NCBI RefSeq assembly: GCF_029873635.1
Contig: NC_080426.1
Coordinates: 54,264,093 to 54,328,092 of the forward strand
Reading direction: 5' to 3'
Origin: Malania oleifera
Taxonomy: Eukaryota > Streptophyta > Magnoliopsida > Santalales > Ximeniaceae
Length of the DNA: 64,000 bases
Shown: piece after piece, positions 1 through 11,824 of the stretch
Numbering within the stretch: position 1 is the first letter of the stretch
How the letters are laid out: each line of letters opens with the position of its first letter
The notes under the pieces: model-generated
What the model was told of the DNA's origin: nothing
Database searches by the model: none
The model's input: the letters and a program-made list of their open reading frames with translations, nothing else
Translations under genes and position numbers: made by a program

Positions 1-230
1 TTACAAACTATATAATTGGTCATTTAAATGACATGAAAACAAGGTCAGACCAATGTTATCCACAAACCATTTCAGTTCAAATATTTCATAAGACACGTGA
101 AAGATTTTAGTTCAAAGCACACGACATATGAAAGTAAATAGAATGTTTGAGCATAAAAATAGTCCAACAAGTTCATATGCATTTCTATGTGAAGTTATCG
201 AACCAGTTATGCAATTTAAAGATATATATG

Positions 231-233
<3 letters not shown>

Positions 234-302
<69 letters not shown>
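234..302. repeat. (TAA)n microsatellite
   Basis: About 23 uninterrupted ATA/TAA units. It lies in the retrotransposon 3' untranslated region, at the same relative place where the sister element at 9029-17732 carries a TA microsatellite (11781-11821). The poly-Asn and poly-Ile reading frames across it are artefacts of the repeat. Confidence 0.97.
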
Positions 303-2559
303 TATATCCCCCTTATAATGTTTGCAAAATGATATTGGGGGGTGCTTGTTGAAAAGGAAATTTTAATTTAAAGCAAGCAAACACAAATTTTCTAGTTTGT
401 TAATAAATCACAATCACAATGATCCTAAAAATTTATCAGTCACATGAAAGATCATATGGCAGCACAAAGAACATGTGGCAAAGCAATATATATCAACTAA
501 ATATTTTCACAAAGATCATTTCATTTAAGCACATGTCACAGGTGTTCCAACACAGATCTAAGTTGAAAAGTTTATAAGCATAATATGATAGGCATTTTAA
601 TTTTTGGATGCTCCCCCTATCAATTTGAGTTCAGGCTTAGATGTAATAAGTTGCTTATACCAATTAAAGACTATTTTCAATATTCTTAATAGTATAAGCC
701 GTTCATTTTAAAACCTTTAAACCAACCATACTAATGATTTATTAACTATGTTCTGATTAGTATGGTCGTCCCAATAGGCAACAAATGCATCGGAGAATAT
801 GTATTAAGGCATTCTATAATACTTATTACCAAGAGCAATCCATATCTCAATCATAGAACCATGAAAGTTGGATATTTTTCTCAGGGTTTCCAAAAGAGCC
901 TCAATATTTCAAAAAGTAAAGCATGATGCATATGAAGCCATTAAGCTCTTTTCTCTAGGGATGGAGCTTAGTTCCCATAATCATTTTCGATGATTATGTA
1001 AGGATGAAATTTAATTTTTCAATTAGTTATCATTCATCCTTTCAAAAATATTTTAATATTTATTCTATCATTATCATCTTTGTATAAGGTTTTACTTTGG
1101 GAAAAAATCTACCAAAATTTCGGCAGCATTCCATCTGTAAATTGGACATTTTCCCATAAAACTTGTACCTAATAGGTTGTTATCACTAGATAGATCATAT
1201 AAGGCACTCAACAACCTATAATTTCTACCAGCATGCAACTTACATCAACTGCATCTGCCATGTAGGAGGCATTCAACACAGGCATGCAATTAGGTAGCAA
1301 TCAACAAATCACAATATATAATCTATCCATTAAAGAATATAAATAGAAGAGAACAATGGATAGTATTGAGTTCAATGTAGTATTGTTATTTATTTAGGCA
1401 TATGGACATGAATGTTATGAGATGATGGGAGCATTTAATTTAAAAAATTATGAAGATGATGCTCCTCCTGAGTTATGTATATATTCAACTTATGTCTTTT
1501 TCTAATTTTCAAATCCTTAGCCAAGTGTTTTTAATATTTTCAATGATTTAGGCTTGGCAATGAATGCTTTAGGCTTACCGGACCAAAACGTCACAATGAA
1601 TGTTTCTTTAAATAAACTAAACCTACATTGCCTCCTTTCTTATGAATCTCAATACGTGTGAGAAGTTCAAATGACATTCAATATAAAAATGCACATGTAT
1701 AGGTCTACTTGAATTTAATGCATTCATCTAGATTCAAACCTAGTGCAATCGTATTAGCCATTTCACTTAATTCACGAGGATGAATCTCTAAATAATTTTA
1801 TATAAAGTATGAGACCTTATGAAAGGAATTTGATCAAATACTCTTAAGAATTAAAATTTATTAAGTTCATGAGAGTATTTTGGCTAAGCAGGACAATATA
1901 CGAAATATTTTTGTTGATATAATTATGTCCAAGTTTGGCAAAGAGCATCTAGGAGAGTATGAATTTTTTGAATACAACTCTTTGGAGAATGGATTGTATC
2001 CTTTTGATATGATTATAATTATGAGCAACGATACGAGCCGAGGAATGGGAGAAACCTTACCGAATATGATCGTGATTTGGTAAGTAGTCTTATGGATGGA
2101 ATGGAGAACCAAGATTAGAGTATTTTTATATTTTAAGCTTAAAAGGGGAATATTTTGATTTTTGAATCCCTTAGTGGATGCCTTTAATTTTGATTATGAA
2201 AAAGATGTCTTTTAATAAGCACCAAAAATATTTGGAATTTATGATCATCCGTGCTTATACCTAGAGTGATGTCTAAGTTTTGATCGAGGCCTTTATGTTT
2301 AAAGATAAGCTTAGGGATAAAGGATATATAGTGAGATGAATCCCTAAACCTCAACTTTGTGAAATGGACAAAGTAAGCTTAACTTAAGATATTTATATTA
2401 AAGCATGAGTTAAGCATTAGGAAATATATACCAAGCATAATTGCCATGTCTATTTGGAAGCAGATGTGTATACTAAGCTTCTACATTTTGAACCTAGACC
2501 ACCTCCCAAGCCTATTGACATTACTAACCCCTAAATCTAATCCTAGGGTCTAAGGGAAA

Positions 2560-3162
2560 AATTAACTAATTTGATAATTTTAATTTTAAATCCATTTTTC
2601 CTTAGGTCCAATAGGGTTTGGTTTGCTGATTATCCATTTCATTTCTTTTTCTAAGCCTTTAGCACTTCTGGATGAGCAAGTAAATTGAATGTGCCCTTTT
2701 CTTTTATAGTGTAAGCAAATTTTGTAAATACTTGAAAGATTATGCTTGCTTAATCTGTTTTTGCTCAATGAGACTTGGCAATGAGATTTGTAAGACGAGC
2801 CCTTTTCAAAAGATTTATTTCTTTCAACTCCTAAGGGTTTATTTGAACTATGCTTTCCATTTTTGGATTTGAAAATTATTTCATGATTATCTTCAATTTT
2901 TCTTTATAAACAGATGATTTTTAATACTTTCACACTCGTTTTCTTATCTAAAGTGGCTTGATAATCTTTTAGAGTTTCTAATTGCATAGCCAACCTTTCA
3001 TTTTCCTTTTTCAAGATCGTTTTCTGTTTAGACACTCTATCTAGAAGCTTATGCATTTTACATAAAACATTTTCTATTTTATCATTCAAAAGCATGCTTC
3101 CATCATCAAATTCAACACATGATTCATTACAAAATTTAACACATTCATTACTTGAATCATTG
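2560..3162 (-). pseudogene. gag C-terminal remnant with decayed zinc knuckle
   Basis: On the minus strand this encodes the C-terminal half of a Sirevirus-type Gag, the structural protein that packages element RNA. A CCHC-like motif near 2676-2717 reads C-L-H-Y-K-R-K-G-H-I-Q-F-T-C, so the second cysteine is tyrosine. The following residues (KPNPIGPKEKW) match the gag end at 14254-14613 (KANPIGPRENG). The upstream part (2904-3162) is Lys/Glu-rich with coiled-coil character. The frame running on to 3245 enters the adjoining LTR and is not gag there. Stops and frameshifts show it is dead. No pol follows. Confidence 0.65.
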
Positions 3163-5281
3163 TGAAAACTAAGGTGTAGTCCCAAGAGGGGTAGGGGGGG
3201 GGGAGGGTGAATTGGATTTAAAATTTTTCTTTTAATTCTTTTCAAGAATCCTTAACTTCTTTTTCTTCTGTTAATGAATTCTTTACTTCTTGTTGATTTA
3301 TTCAAATAATAAATACTTAAAAACAAAATTCAATCCACAACCAACAAAGTACTTAACCAATCAATCAACCAATCAATTTTCCAATCATCCACAATATTCA
3401 AACTAAGATAGAAGATTCAGCTTGTGTTTGTTTGCAGTCCTGTAGTTAATGAATTTTCTTTCTTAAAATGAGGTGCAATATAAAATCCAATATTCTTTCC
3501 AAAAGTTTAGATGTTAAATAAACTTTAAGTTTAATGAGTCTTTGAATGTTTCACCAATCAACGTACTTCCTTACAGTTTCGGTAAAGAATAGATCAACCA
3601 ATGTACTCCCTTTAAATCAAATCCATGTAGTGGTTATGATTAAGGAATTTAAAACATCCACGTAGTTCGTATATGCTATACGTAAAGAGAGTAAGGGAAA
3701 GAGAGAGTGAGACCACAATTTTTTCGAGGTTCGGCTTATATCTAGCCTACTTCCTCGCTTTTGGCAAACCACCAAAGGATTCACTAAAACTAATTTCTTT
3801 GTTGGGCAGAACAACACCGTTTACGCACTCCTTTGATTAGGCTAGAGCCCGCCTCTCTAAACGATATACCCTCGTTCGGTCACTCCTTCAATTAGGCTGG
3901 AGCAGCACCTCTCTAAACGATATCCCCTTACTTAGCCAATGATCCGAACACCTCAAATCGTCCAAGAATTACAAGAGATACAACAAATAGATGTGTACAA
4001 AGAGTGCTCTCAAATAGAGTTGATTAGTACAATTTTAAAACTAACATACTTCAAAGTAAACAACAATATGGAATTTAACTTGAAGCTCAAGGGAGTATAC
4101 CACCGATTAATTCTTTCAATGTTTGAAAGACTTAGAATTTGTAGTACAATATTGTTTATTAAATGTCATCAATACTTAGTTGAATTCGTGCACAAGATAT
4201 GAGCAAGAGGGCCTTTCAATGATGATAGCAGTTGAGAGAGTTTGATAGCTGAATTTGATTCTTGGTGATTAATTCAATGATCTTGAGACTTATTTATAGA
4301 CTATAAAAAGTATGTAACTTGATCCCTAAGTAACTTAGAGTATCCCCTAAGTTTTTATAACATTTAGATTTAAAAAATAAATTTTAAAATTTTCCCGTTA
4401 AAGGTCAAAATTTAAATTTTCATAGGGTCAGTTGGCTGACTAGGCGACTGGGTGGGTGTTTATATAGGGTTAGCTAGATGGATAGGTGACTAGGTGCTTT
4501 CTATCTCCCAAAAATCCGTTATGTTAACTGGTCAGTCAGTTGACTGAACACAATTCATTCATGTCAATTGGCTGAATAGACAATTTTCTAATGTGCTGAC
4601 AGCTTTGACCCCCTTTCGGTATGTTGGTCATAACTTTTTATATACAGGTACAAATTAGCTTATTTTGGTATCAAAGGAAAGATAAGGGAAAATCCTACAA
4701 CTTTCATGTTGTACACTTTTTAAAATAATGAGGTTTTGATAGAGAAAAATGCACCTCAGTGAGGATGTATAAAAATTAACAGCATTTGGAAAATCCTCTT
4801 TTTGGTGTTTTTCATTCCAAAAATGATTCTATCCTTTTTGAAATAATTTTTGATCTTATAAAAATATTTTTCAAGTATTTTAAAAGGTATCTAGGTCCAA
4901 GTAATTAATCTTAAGAGTTTCATGCATCCATATTGAAATTATTTAAAGTACTTACATGAAATTTCCTTAAGATTCTAAATCTTTTATCTCTTGATGTCTT
5001 CATACATATCCATGCTTTGAGTCCATCATTTCTTCAAGCTTTCATATCATGTTCATCCTCTCATAGTATTCAAGCTTTAATATATCATCCATGTCTTTAA
5101 GTATTCTTTAAGCTTCATATGATCATGTTCCTTTGGAATATAAGCTTTAATTGATCCTTGTGAGTACTTGACCTTTGCTTTCACATATGTGAGATCTGAA
5201 ATATCATCACTCATCCAAATATGTTAAGTTCCAATTTTTTGTTAGCATCAAAATAGGATGTTAAGCCTTATAAGGCTAACA
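3163..5281 (-). mobile_element. Sirevirus LTR (3' LTR of a minus-strand element)
   Basis: Starts TGAAAACTAAGG and ends GGCTAACA on the plus strand, so it reads TGTTAGCC...TTTTCA on the minus strand. Its right end is followed directly by a pyrimidine tract (atctctcccttttt), the complement of the polypurine tract that precedes a 3' LTR. It carries a G-rich end (aagaggggtaggggggg), the two-hairpin motif (3724-3785) and a U3 palindrome array around 4430-4570. It is related to the LTRs of the element at 22056-30010. The partner LTR is not in the window, and the flanking CATTG cannot be checked as a target duplication. Confidence 0.75.
3724..3785 (-). promoter_or_regulatory. two-hairpin LTR RNA motif, copy 1
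   Basis: Reverse complement reads AATCCTTTGG, loop, CCAAAAG, then CGAGG-AAGTA-GGCT, loop, AGCC-GAA-CCTCG. The second hairpin is perfectly paired (CGAGG:CCTCG, GGCT:AGCC). It is one of twelve copies in the window; see the findings for the stem changes. Confidence 0.6.
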
Positions 5282-6355
5282 ATCTCTCCCTTTTTCATGA
5301 TGACAAATAAGGAGCAAAAATATGAGTAAGCCTTAAAAAGACTCTCCTTTTCAATAAGCATCATCTTCAACATATTTGTAAAGATCAAGATTACTATCAA
5401 CACCAATTTTAAGATAATTCAATATCATGCATATCAATACCAATTTCAAGGTCATTCAATGTCATGTACTTCTCCCCTTTGTCAAATACTTCTCTCCCTA
5501 ATTTATGTTTCAAAATTTCAAAATATTTCAATACCAAACTCAATTATTTCAATACCAAACTCAATTTTCAATTTTTGCTCAAAACTTTTCCCCCTTTTGA
5601 CATCAATCAAAAAGAGTATCATATAAACAAAATAAGTCATATTTTTGAGCATATGAATATCAATCATGCATATCAAGTATATGATACCAATTTAGATTTT
5701 CATTAATTCTAATTCCAATTGAACTTTTGAAATTTTTAATACCTAACTCAAATTGAAAATTTATGATACCAATAAAAAAAATAATTCATGATACCAAAAA
5801 AAATTAGGGTGAAACAAAATACAAGTTATGAGTCATAATATTCCCCCTAAATTTAATACATTCAGATTTGATAACAATTATGCTTTCTAAATTTTCATCT
5901 ATGTTTCAAACATTTGATGTATATGCTCATGGATATCAAATACCAATATCATATCAATTTCATAATTTACTCATGGATATAATTATACTTGTCATGCTCA
6001 AATACCAATTTATATATTCATGGATACTAATACACTTTATAGATACCAATGTTAATGTCACATTATGCACAACTCATGAATACTCTATTATTTAGATTCA
6101 AATTTATCCATTTATCCTTGCGATCCATCATAAGCATACATGGCCAAGAATTTATCAATGCACATCAAAATTCATGTTTCTAAATCATGCTTCATAACTT
6201 TATGCTCAAATTTTCAAAATATAGTAAGCCATAGAGTATCAATATTTTCATTGTCTTTAAAAATTTCAAGATACCAAATTTAAGATGTACACATGTATCA
6301 TATTGCATTCATATAAGCATGGAGTAAATCATATCATGTGCTTTGTACTATAGAT
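5282..6355 (-). mobile_element. 3' untranslated region of the element whose LTR is 3163-5281
   Basis: Non-coding. It starts with the complement of a polypurine tract and holds further tracts (for example cccccttttgacatcaatcaaaaag near 5590), as Sireviruses do. Frequent ATACCAA/TTGGTAT words resemble the reverse complement of the 3' region of the element at 22056-30010 (26900-27500). The right boundary is an abrupt change to plus-strand gag. Confidence 0.6.
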
Positions 6356-6965
6356 TGCCGAAAATGATAAAGATTCAAAACTCAAGAAAATAGAAAATAA
6401 GTATGAAACTACAATAAAAGAATTATAAGCTAAACATCTTGTTGAAAAAGAAAAAACTTGAAAATCAAGAAATTAGAAAGCAAGAATGAAAAGATAATAG
6501 AAGATCTTTGATCCCTATCCTCTATGGAATATGAGAAAGACATATATATTTCTGAATTAGAGGATAAAATCAGAAAATTATCTCAAGAATCAGAGAAATC
6601 ACAAAAGAAGTTTGATGACAATAAAGATATTAAGATAAATTATCTCAAAAATCAAATTGAAGATAAAGAAAAGATCATTTACAACTTCACAAAAGGAAAG
6701 GAAAACTTTGACAAAATGATAGGCTCACAAAGGATAACCTTAAACAAAGAAGGCATTGGATTTAATGGAGTTGAAAGTAAAAGGAAAAAGAATCTTTACA
6801 TGGGTTATTTTTCAAAAGCATCCAAAGATTATGCTAGCACATCTTCTAATGCCTACACTAACACCATATGCTATCAATGTAAGAAAAATGGACATATAAA
6901 GTTTGAATGTCCATTTAAAATAAATGGTGTGAAGACTAAACAAGTTTGGAAAATTAAAGAAACAT
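6356..6965 (+). pseudogene. gag fragment with coiled coil and CCHC knuckle
   Basis: An open frame from 6524 encodes a Lys/Glu-rich helical stretch (heptad-like, about residues 1-75), then a conserved block (GIGFNGVE, KKNLYMGYF) and an intact C-x2-C-x4-H-x4-C knuckle (CYQCKKNGHIKFEC) near 6869-6910. It parallels 25982-26456 in the gag-only element at 22056-30010, including the tail KTKQVWKIKETS. This is the second knuckle of Sirevirus-type Gag, just before where protease would begin. From about 6966 the frame leaves gag and enters LTR-like DNA, so the rest of that 225-codon frame is not protein. Upstream of 6524 the same gag continues with stops. Confidence 0.7.
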
Positions 6966-7336
6966 CTCAGTTGGTTGAGCTTCTGTCCAGTCGGCTAACC
7001 TATGCTTTCTCTTTAAAGGTTTTGTTCAGTCAGTCAGCTGATCGTATGGTCAGTCAGCTGACAATTCTTCTGCCAAGATTTCTTCTTAATCAATCTATTT
7101 GCTTCATATTTTCTTTTCTTCTGATTTCATTTAAACATCTAAATTTCAAGTATCCTAATGCTTTCTATTTTATGCCTTGTATGATTCATTCATTGATTTA
7201 AGGCCAACAATTTTCATGAATTTCAATAAGATAAACAATAATTTTATCCTTATTCTCTATTTCAATTAATTCAATATATTTGTATGATGTAATTACCCAA
7301 TTCACCTCTGCTCTTGGGAATACACCAATTCCAACA
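6966..7336 (+). mobile_element. truncated Sirevirus LTR remnant
   Basis: Begins inside palindrome-rich U3-like sequence (repeated CAGTCAGCTGA words, 6990-7065) and ends with the LTR terminus typical of this window: acccaattcacctctgctcttgggaatacacc then ttccaaca. Only about 370 bp remain against about 2.1 kb for a full LTR. It abuts Athila internal sequence at 7337. Confidence 0.55.
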
Positions 7337-8006
7337 CATAATAAAATCATATAATGGTTAAACCTATGCATGTAACATGTAAGTGATATAAAAGTATGTG
7401 AAGAGTGTAAATGGAGCTAGCAAGGCATAAAATAAACAATGTTCATTGATAATTTTATAGTTTGTCATTTTTGTGCTTTAAAATACTATGTAGTGTTTAC
7501 CTACCCTCTATCCCCAACTTAAGACTTCAATGTCCTCACTCAAGTGTAAAAAAAAATACCCTAGAAATCAATGGACATTGCATGGTGCAATGGAGATCAA
7601 ATGATGAACCTGCAACACACATATAATTCTAGAAACAACATGCATGCAAACATAGGGATACCACAACACATAAGACAGATAGAACAAAGACACCATGTAT
7701 GTTCACTCATATTCAAGGCAATACACTATAGAAAGAAACATTACAAGTGTCGGTTCTTCCAACAAAAATTTGATGTAGTGCAAGAACAGAAAAGACAACA
7801 GAAAGAAAAGAAAATGAAAGAAAAACAAGCAAAAGTGTGCTGCAGAAGCACAATGCACAAGCAAAGCATAACAAAACTGTATCCTAAGTGGTCAGCCTTA
7901 GATCCATCCTACTCGTCCAAGATCAATCCTCTGTTGTTGTCATTTGAATCCTTGCCTCCTAAGTCCCTGGCAACATTAGATGGAGTATCCTCTGCAGGCT
8001 GGGTAT
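7337..8006 (-). other. Athila-like post-gag non-coding region
   Basis: No domain recognised. The block ending accctctatccccaacttaagacttcaatgtcc at 7500-7536 has a close counterpart in the inner element at 31650-31690. The 149-codon plus-strand frame here is antisense to the element and has no recognisable product. Confidence 0.6.
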
Positions 8007-8277
8007 TGTTGACCCTATGAGTCATACTCGGTTTTGATAATGACAAATATTCTTTGTATTTAATGGTAGATGAGTTTGTGTGTAGGATCAATTAGAAGTA
8101 TAATATGGTGCACACACGTGGACTTGAAGAAGATAAAGACCCAGAATACTTATTTTTTGTAATTTAATTGATTTTTATTCGGATCTATAATAGTAAATAG
8201 GAAATGATCTGTAATAATCAATGCATTACATGCATGATAGGGTAGATAAGCCCAAAGGATTATTCAATGACCTTAGG

Positions 8278-8830
8278 GATCGGTCGACCGATGCCAGATT
8301 TTTGGGGTTAACTCATAAAGACCATAAATTGTCTTTAGGACCCTAAATATTGCATAAAAATGTCCCACATAGTCTTGACAATAAACATCATATAATTAGG
8401 GACAATATAATAAAGGGGAAAAGACCGAAGTGCCTAAGGATGGCATGTTCGGTCGACCGAACTCAGTTACACTGAGATCTTCGGTCGACCGAACCCCCAC
8501 CGGGTCAACAAGTTGACCCTTCAGTCGACCAACCAGAAATATATAGGCAATGCGCTGGTCGACCGAACCCCCATGTGGGAAATTCCAACCGCCTAGTCGA
8601 CTGAACCCTTAAGCTCAAAATATCTCAATCAACCGAAGTTCGACCAATTTGATCAATCGAACTCACTTTGGTTAACCGAACCGCGGAGGTTCTGGAATCG
8701 CCTTGTGAATGGCCGACCAAACAATAAGTTCAAATTGTCCCTGATCGACCAAACTTAGCACTATGGTCAACAAAACCCTTCAGATGGTCGATCGATTCTC
8801 TCGGGTTGTCAAAATTTACCAACGTTAAAA
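8278..8830. repeat. U3 array of GGTCGACC-type palindromes
   Basis: About a dozen copies and variants of TTCGGTCGACCGAAC in 550 bp, on both strands because the core is self-complementary. Intact cores appear near 8281, 8451, 8482 and 8556; the others carry one to three changes. The array lies upstream of the TATA-like sequence, so it is in the promoter (U3) part. Matching arrays in same-family LTRs are at 10340-10760, 16840-17240, 42640-43130 and 61735-62275. Confidence 0.85.
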
Positions 8831-8910
8831 CACTGTTATTTTTATTAACTTCACTTAAACTTTTGCAAAAATGAGTCATATATCCCAAATGGTTATAATT
8901 TTGGGAAGGC

Positions 8911-8919
8911 TATATATAA
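8911..8919 (+). promoter_or_regulatory. LTR TATA box
   Basis: TATATATAA just after the palindrome array, the expected place for the U3 promoter. Other LTRs have the same layout: 16724-16732 and 42517-42525 on the minus strand, and about 62391-62406. Confidence 0.55.
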
Positions 8920-9028
8920 CCCCTCATTCGCAAAAATTAGCATGAGATTAGCAAACATACTTAGAAAATACCCTCTTAATTTCAAAAAGCCTATTTCTCA
9001 TATTCAAACTTCATTCTCCCATTCTAAC

Positions 9029-11243
9029 TGTTAGCTTTGGTGTATTCCCACGAGGGGGGGGGGGGGGGGAGTGAATTGGGTCTTTAAAATTTTTCTCCTA
9101 GGTTCAACTAATATAGCAACAGTATTACTCAACCTAGGGTCTATCTAAGCACATACCAATACCTCAACAAAATGATACTAAGGAGACATATAAAACAGAT
9201 GTAGTAGAATCAATGTTTTCAAATCATTCAAAATATTTAAAGCATGCACAACATTCATATAACTATTCAAATATAAACATACATGTGCATAAATTAAATT
9301 GTAGAAATATAAAGAGTATAGGGAAAGGGAGAGCCGACACAGGATATGTTATCATGGTTTGACCAACTGTGCCTACATCCCCATCTTGACTCATCAGCAC
9401 AAGGATTTCACTAATACTCACTTAATGGGTGAAGTGACACCAGTTACAATCAGGTCAATTAGCGGGGCTGACCTCAACCTACACCTTACCAGGATGGTGC
9501 ACCTAACTTTCCTAACTGAGTTTAAGCCAATCCAGGACTATTTACCAGGGTTAGTCTCCCTCTTCAAGCACGTGCCTCGAATACACCAAATTTAATATAA
9601 ATTGCGTACAAGTAAAGTGCTTCTTACTCTAAGAAAATTTGCACAAATATGCTCAACCAAATAATGCACTCATATATGATATGAATTAAAGCTGAATGTG
9701 AGAATGTTTATTTTTCACAAAAAAATTATTTCTTAATAAAGATCGAGTGTGAAAAATGATTTTCTTACTAACAAGAGTAAGAGACCTTCCAAGAAAATAT
9801 ATTAAAATAAAAATATGCTCAAAGTACTCTTTTCAATATGCTAGGAGTTTTCCCTAAAACTAGTTTTTCAAATAAAGCTTAGAGGAATTAGGATTCTTGC
9901 TAAAAAATAATTTTGCAATGAAGAATGTATGAGGCTTTCAAGTCTTGCAATATGTGTGCAAGATTCATAAGCAATAAACAAGTTTTTCTCCAAAGATATT
10001 TATCAATGAAAATATATGGAAAAAACTTAGGATTTACTCTTAAGATAATGATTTTGAAAATAATGGAATATGAGAGTATAAGTAATATGATTTGTGAAAC
10101 TAAAATGCTGAAGATAAAGAATACTCTTTTAAAATGATTTTTCGAATATATAACAAAGAGAGGATGAAAAACAAGCTTAGGAAGATGAAAAATGATATAA
10201 AAATTTGAGAGGATTTTCTAACTAATCATCTTACTAATTTTGATAGACTTCTTAGAAAATCTAACCGTTAGTGACATATTAGTCATTTTTAGAAAATGTT
10301 TAAGTGAGGTTAGTAAAAATAACAACGTTTTAAATCTCGATAAAATTTACCAACCCGAGAGCATCGGTTAACCGAACTTAAGGTTCGGTTGACCAAGTGG
10401 CTGGGTTCGATCGATTAGGAGAAATTTGAACTAAAAGGATGGTCAACCGGACTTGCATGGTTCAAGGGAGATTTTCTAATTCTTCACGGTTCGGTGGACC
10501 AGGTCAATTTGAACTATGATGTACGGTCGACCGGGCCGTTGGCAATTCCTACGTGGGGGTTCGGTCGACCAGGTCGTTGCCTATATAATTTTGGTCAGTC
10601 AACCAAGTGGTTAGCTTGTTGACCTAGGGAGGTTTGGTCGACCAACTCTTGCCAATCTACTTCTGGTCGGTCGACCAAGTGGTCAACATGTTGACTCGGT
10701 TGGGATTCGGTCGACCAAGAATCTCACTGTAACTGAGTTCGGTCGACCGAATATGCCAATTTCGGCACTTTTGGTCCTTTTCTTTTTAAAATTTTTTCCC
10801 TATCTATGTAATAATCAACTTAATTTTAATAAGGCACTCTTTTATGCATTACATGGGGGACCTAAGGTCAGTTTAGATCTTTCTGAAGACATTGAAAAAA
10901 TCCGGCGTCGGTCGATCGAAGGGGGATCCTTAAGGTCCTGTGGCTCCCTGTGGTCATGTTGAGCTTTATTCATATTATGCATGAAGATGCAAATATTACA
11001 GACCAAATAGAAAAACTAAATGTAAAACAAGTGAAATTTAAATGCCTTCAATCCTCTTTGCTCTTGTGACTTCCTTGGAATACGCTAGTTAATGTACATG
11101 TCTTTCGAGTTTCTTCTAGCTTCCATTTTCAGTCTCCTTATGAGTGTACTAACATATCAAGTCTACTTAAACACTTGATACACACATAAGAAACTTACGA
11201 TTTGTCATTATCAAAACTAGGGATCGGACTCAAAACATCAACA
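9029..11243 (-). repeat. 3' LTR of the 9029-17732 element
   Basis: Begins TGTTAGCTTTGG (the pair's other copy has TGTTGG) and ends CATCAACA. It includes a long G run at 9053-9070 near the terminus, a decayed copy of the two-hairpin motif (9344-9415) and a palindrome array (10340-10760). Confidence 0.88.
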
Positions 11244-11776
11244 ATCTCCCCCTTTTTGATGATGAAAAAAGCACCAGAGCAAAATTGGGCTTAGCCTAAA
11301 AAGGCTCCCCCCTAAGAATATGAATAAATTAAATTTAAGCAATATGACTCAAGCATAAACACCAAAGAAGACATTTCAACTTATATGCATTCAGATTTTT
11401 GCAATAAGGCGCAAATACATATATGCATGTAGCTCAGATACTTACCCCATTTAAAATATTGTCCCAAAAAAAAAATTTCCATTTAGTCAATCATTTTGCT
11501 CTTATAAAAAGTTCTCCCCCTTTTGGCATAAGCAAAAAGGGCTAAGTATAAAGATTTGTTATATAAAACAAACTTAACAAAAGAGAACTCCCCCTTTTTG
11601 AAAAATCTTTACCCCCTTTTTAACTTTTAAGCACAAAACATTCTTCCCTTTTTATTATATAGTATTTGGGCATATAAAACAATTTTAAAGATATAACATT
11701 TAGGTACAAAAGCAAGAAAATAAGATATGTATCATTTAAAATCATTTCTTGCCATAAGAATATAAATATATATAAG

Positions 11777-11824
<48 letters not shown>

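Larger units (their letters stand above)
1..3162 (-). mobile_element. Sirevirus-type (Ty1/copia) internal fragment, gag-only family
   Basis: The segment matches, in order and orientation, the internal region of the element at 9029-17732: a long A/T-rich 3' untranslated stretch (1 to about 2550) followed on the minus strand by the end of gag. Shared landmarks are the purine-rich block after the microsatellite, the pyrimidine-rich ctccccct tracts (polypurine tracts on the minus strand) and the gag zinc-knuckle region. No protease, integrase or reverse transcriptase is seen. The right end is cut by the LTR at 3163 and the left end lies outside the window. Assignment rests on similarity inside the window. 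Confidence 0.7.

Noticed and set aside
128..352. Poly-Asn and poly-Ile open frames
   Set aside because: Translation of the TAA microsatellite, with no other coding evidence.
7571..8020. 149-codon plus-strand frame
   Set aside because: Antisense to the Athila-like element, runs into the solo LTR at 8007, no recognisable domain.
9380..9410. CTGATGAGTC on the minus strand, resembling a hammerhead ribozyme core
   Set aside because: No GAAAC box or cleavage triplet at the right spacing, and the sister LTR has CTGGTGAGCC, so it is the variable loop of the two-hairpin motif.
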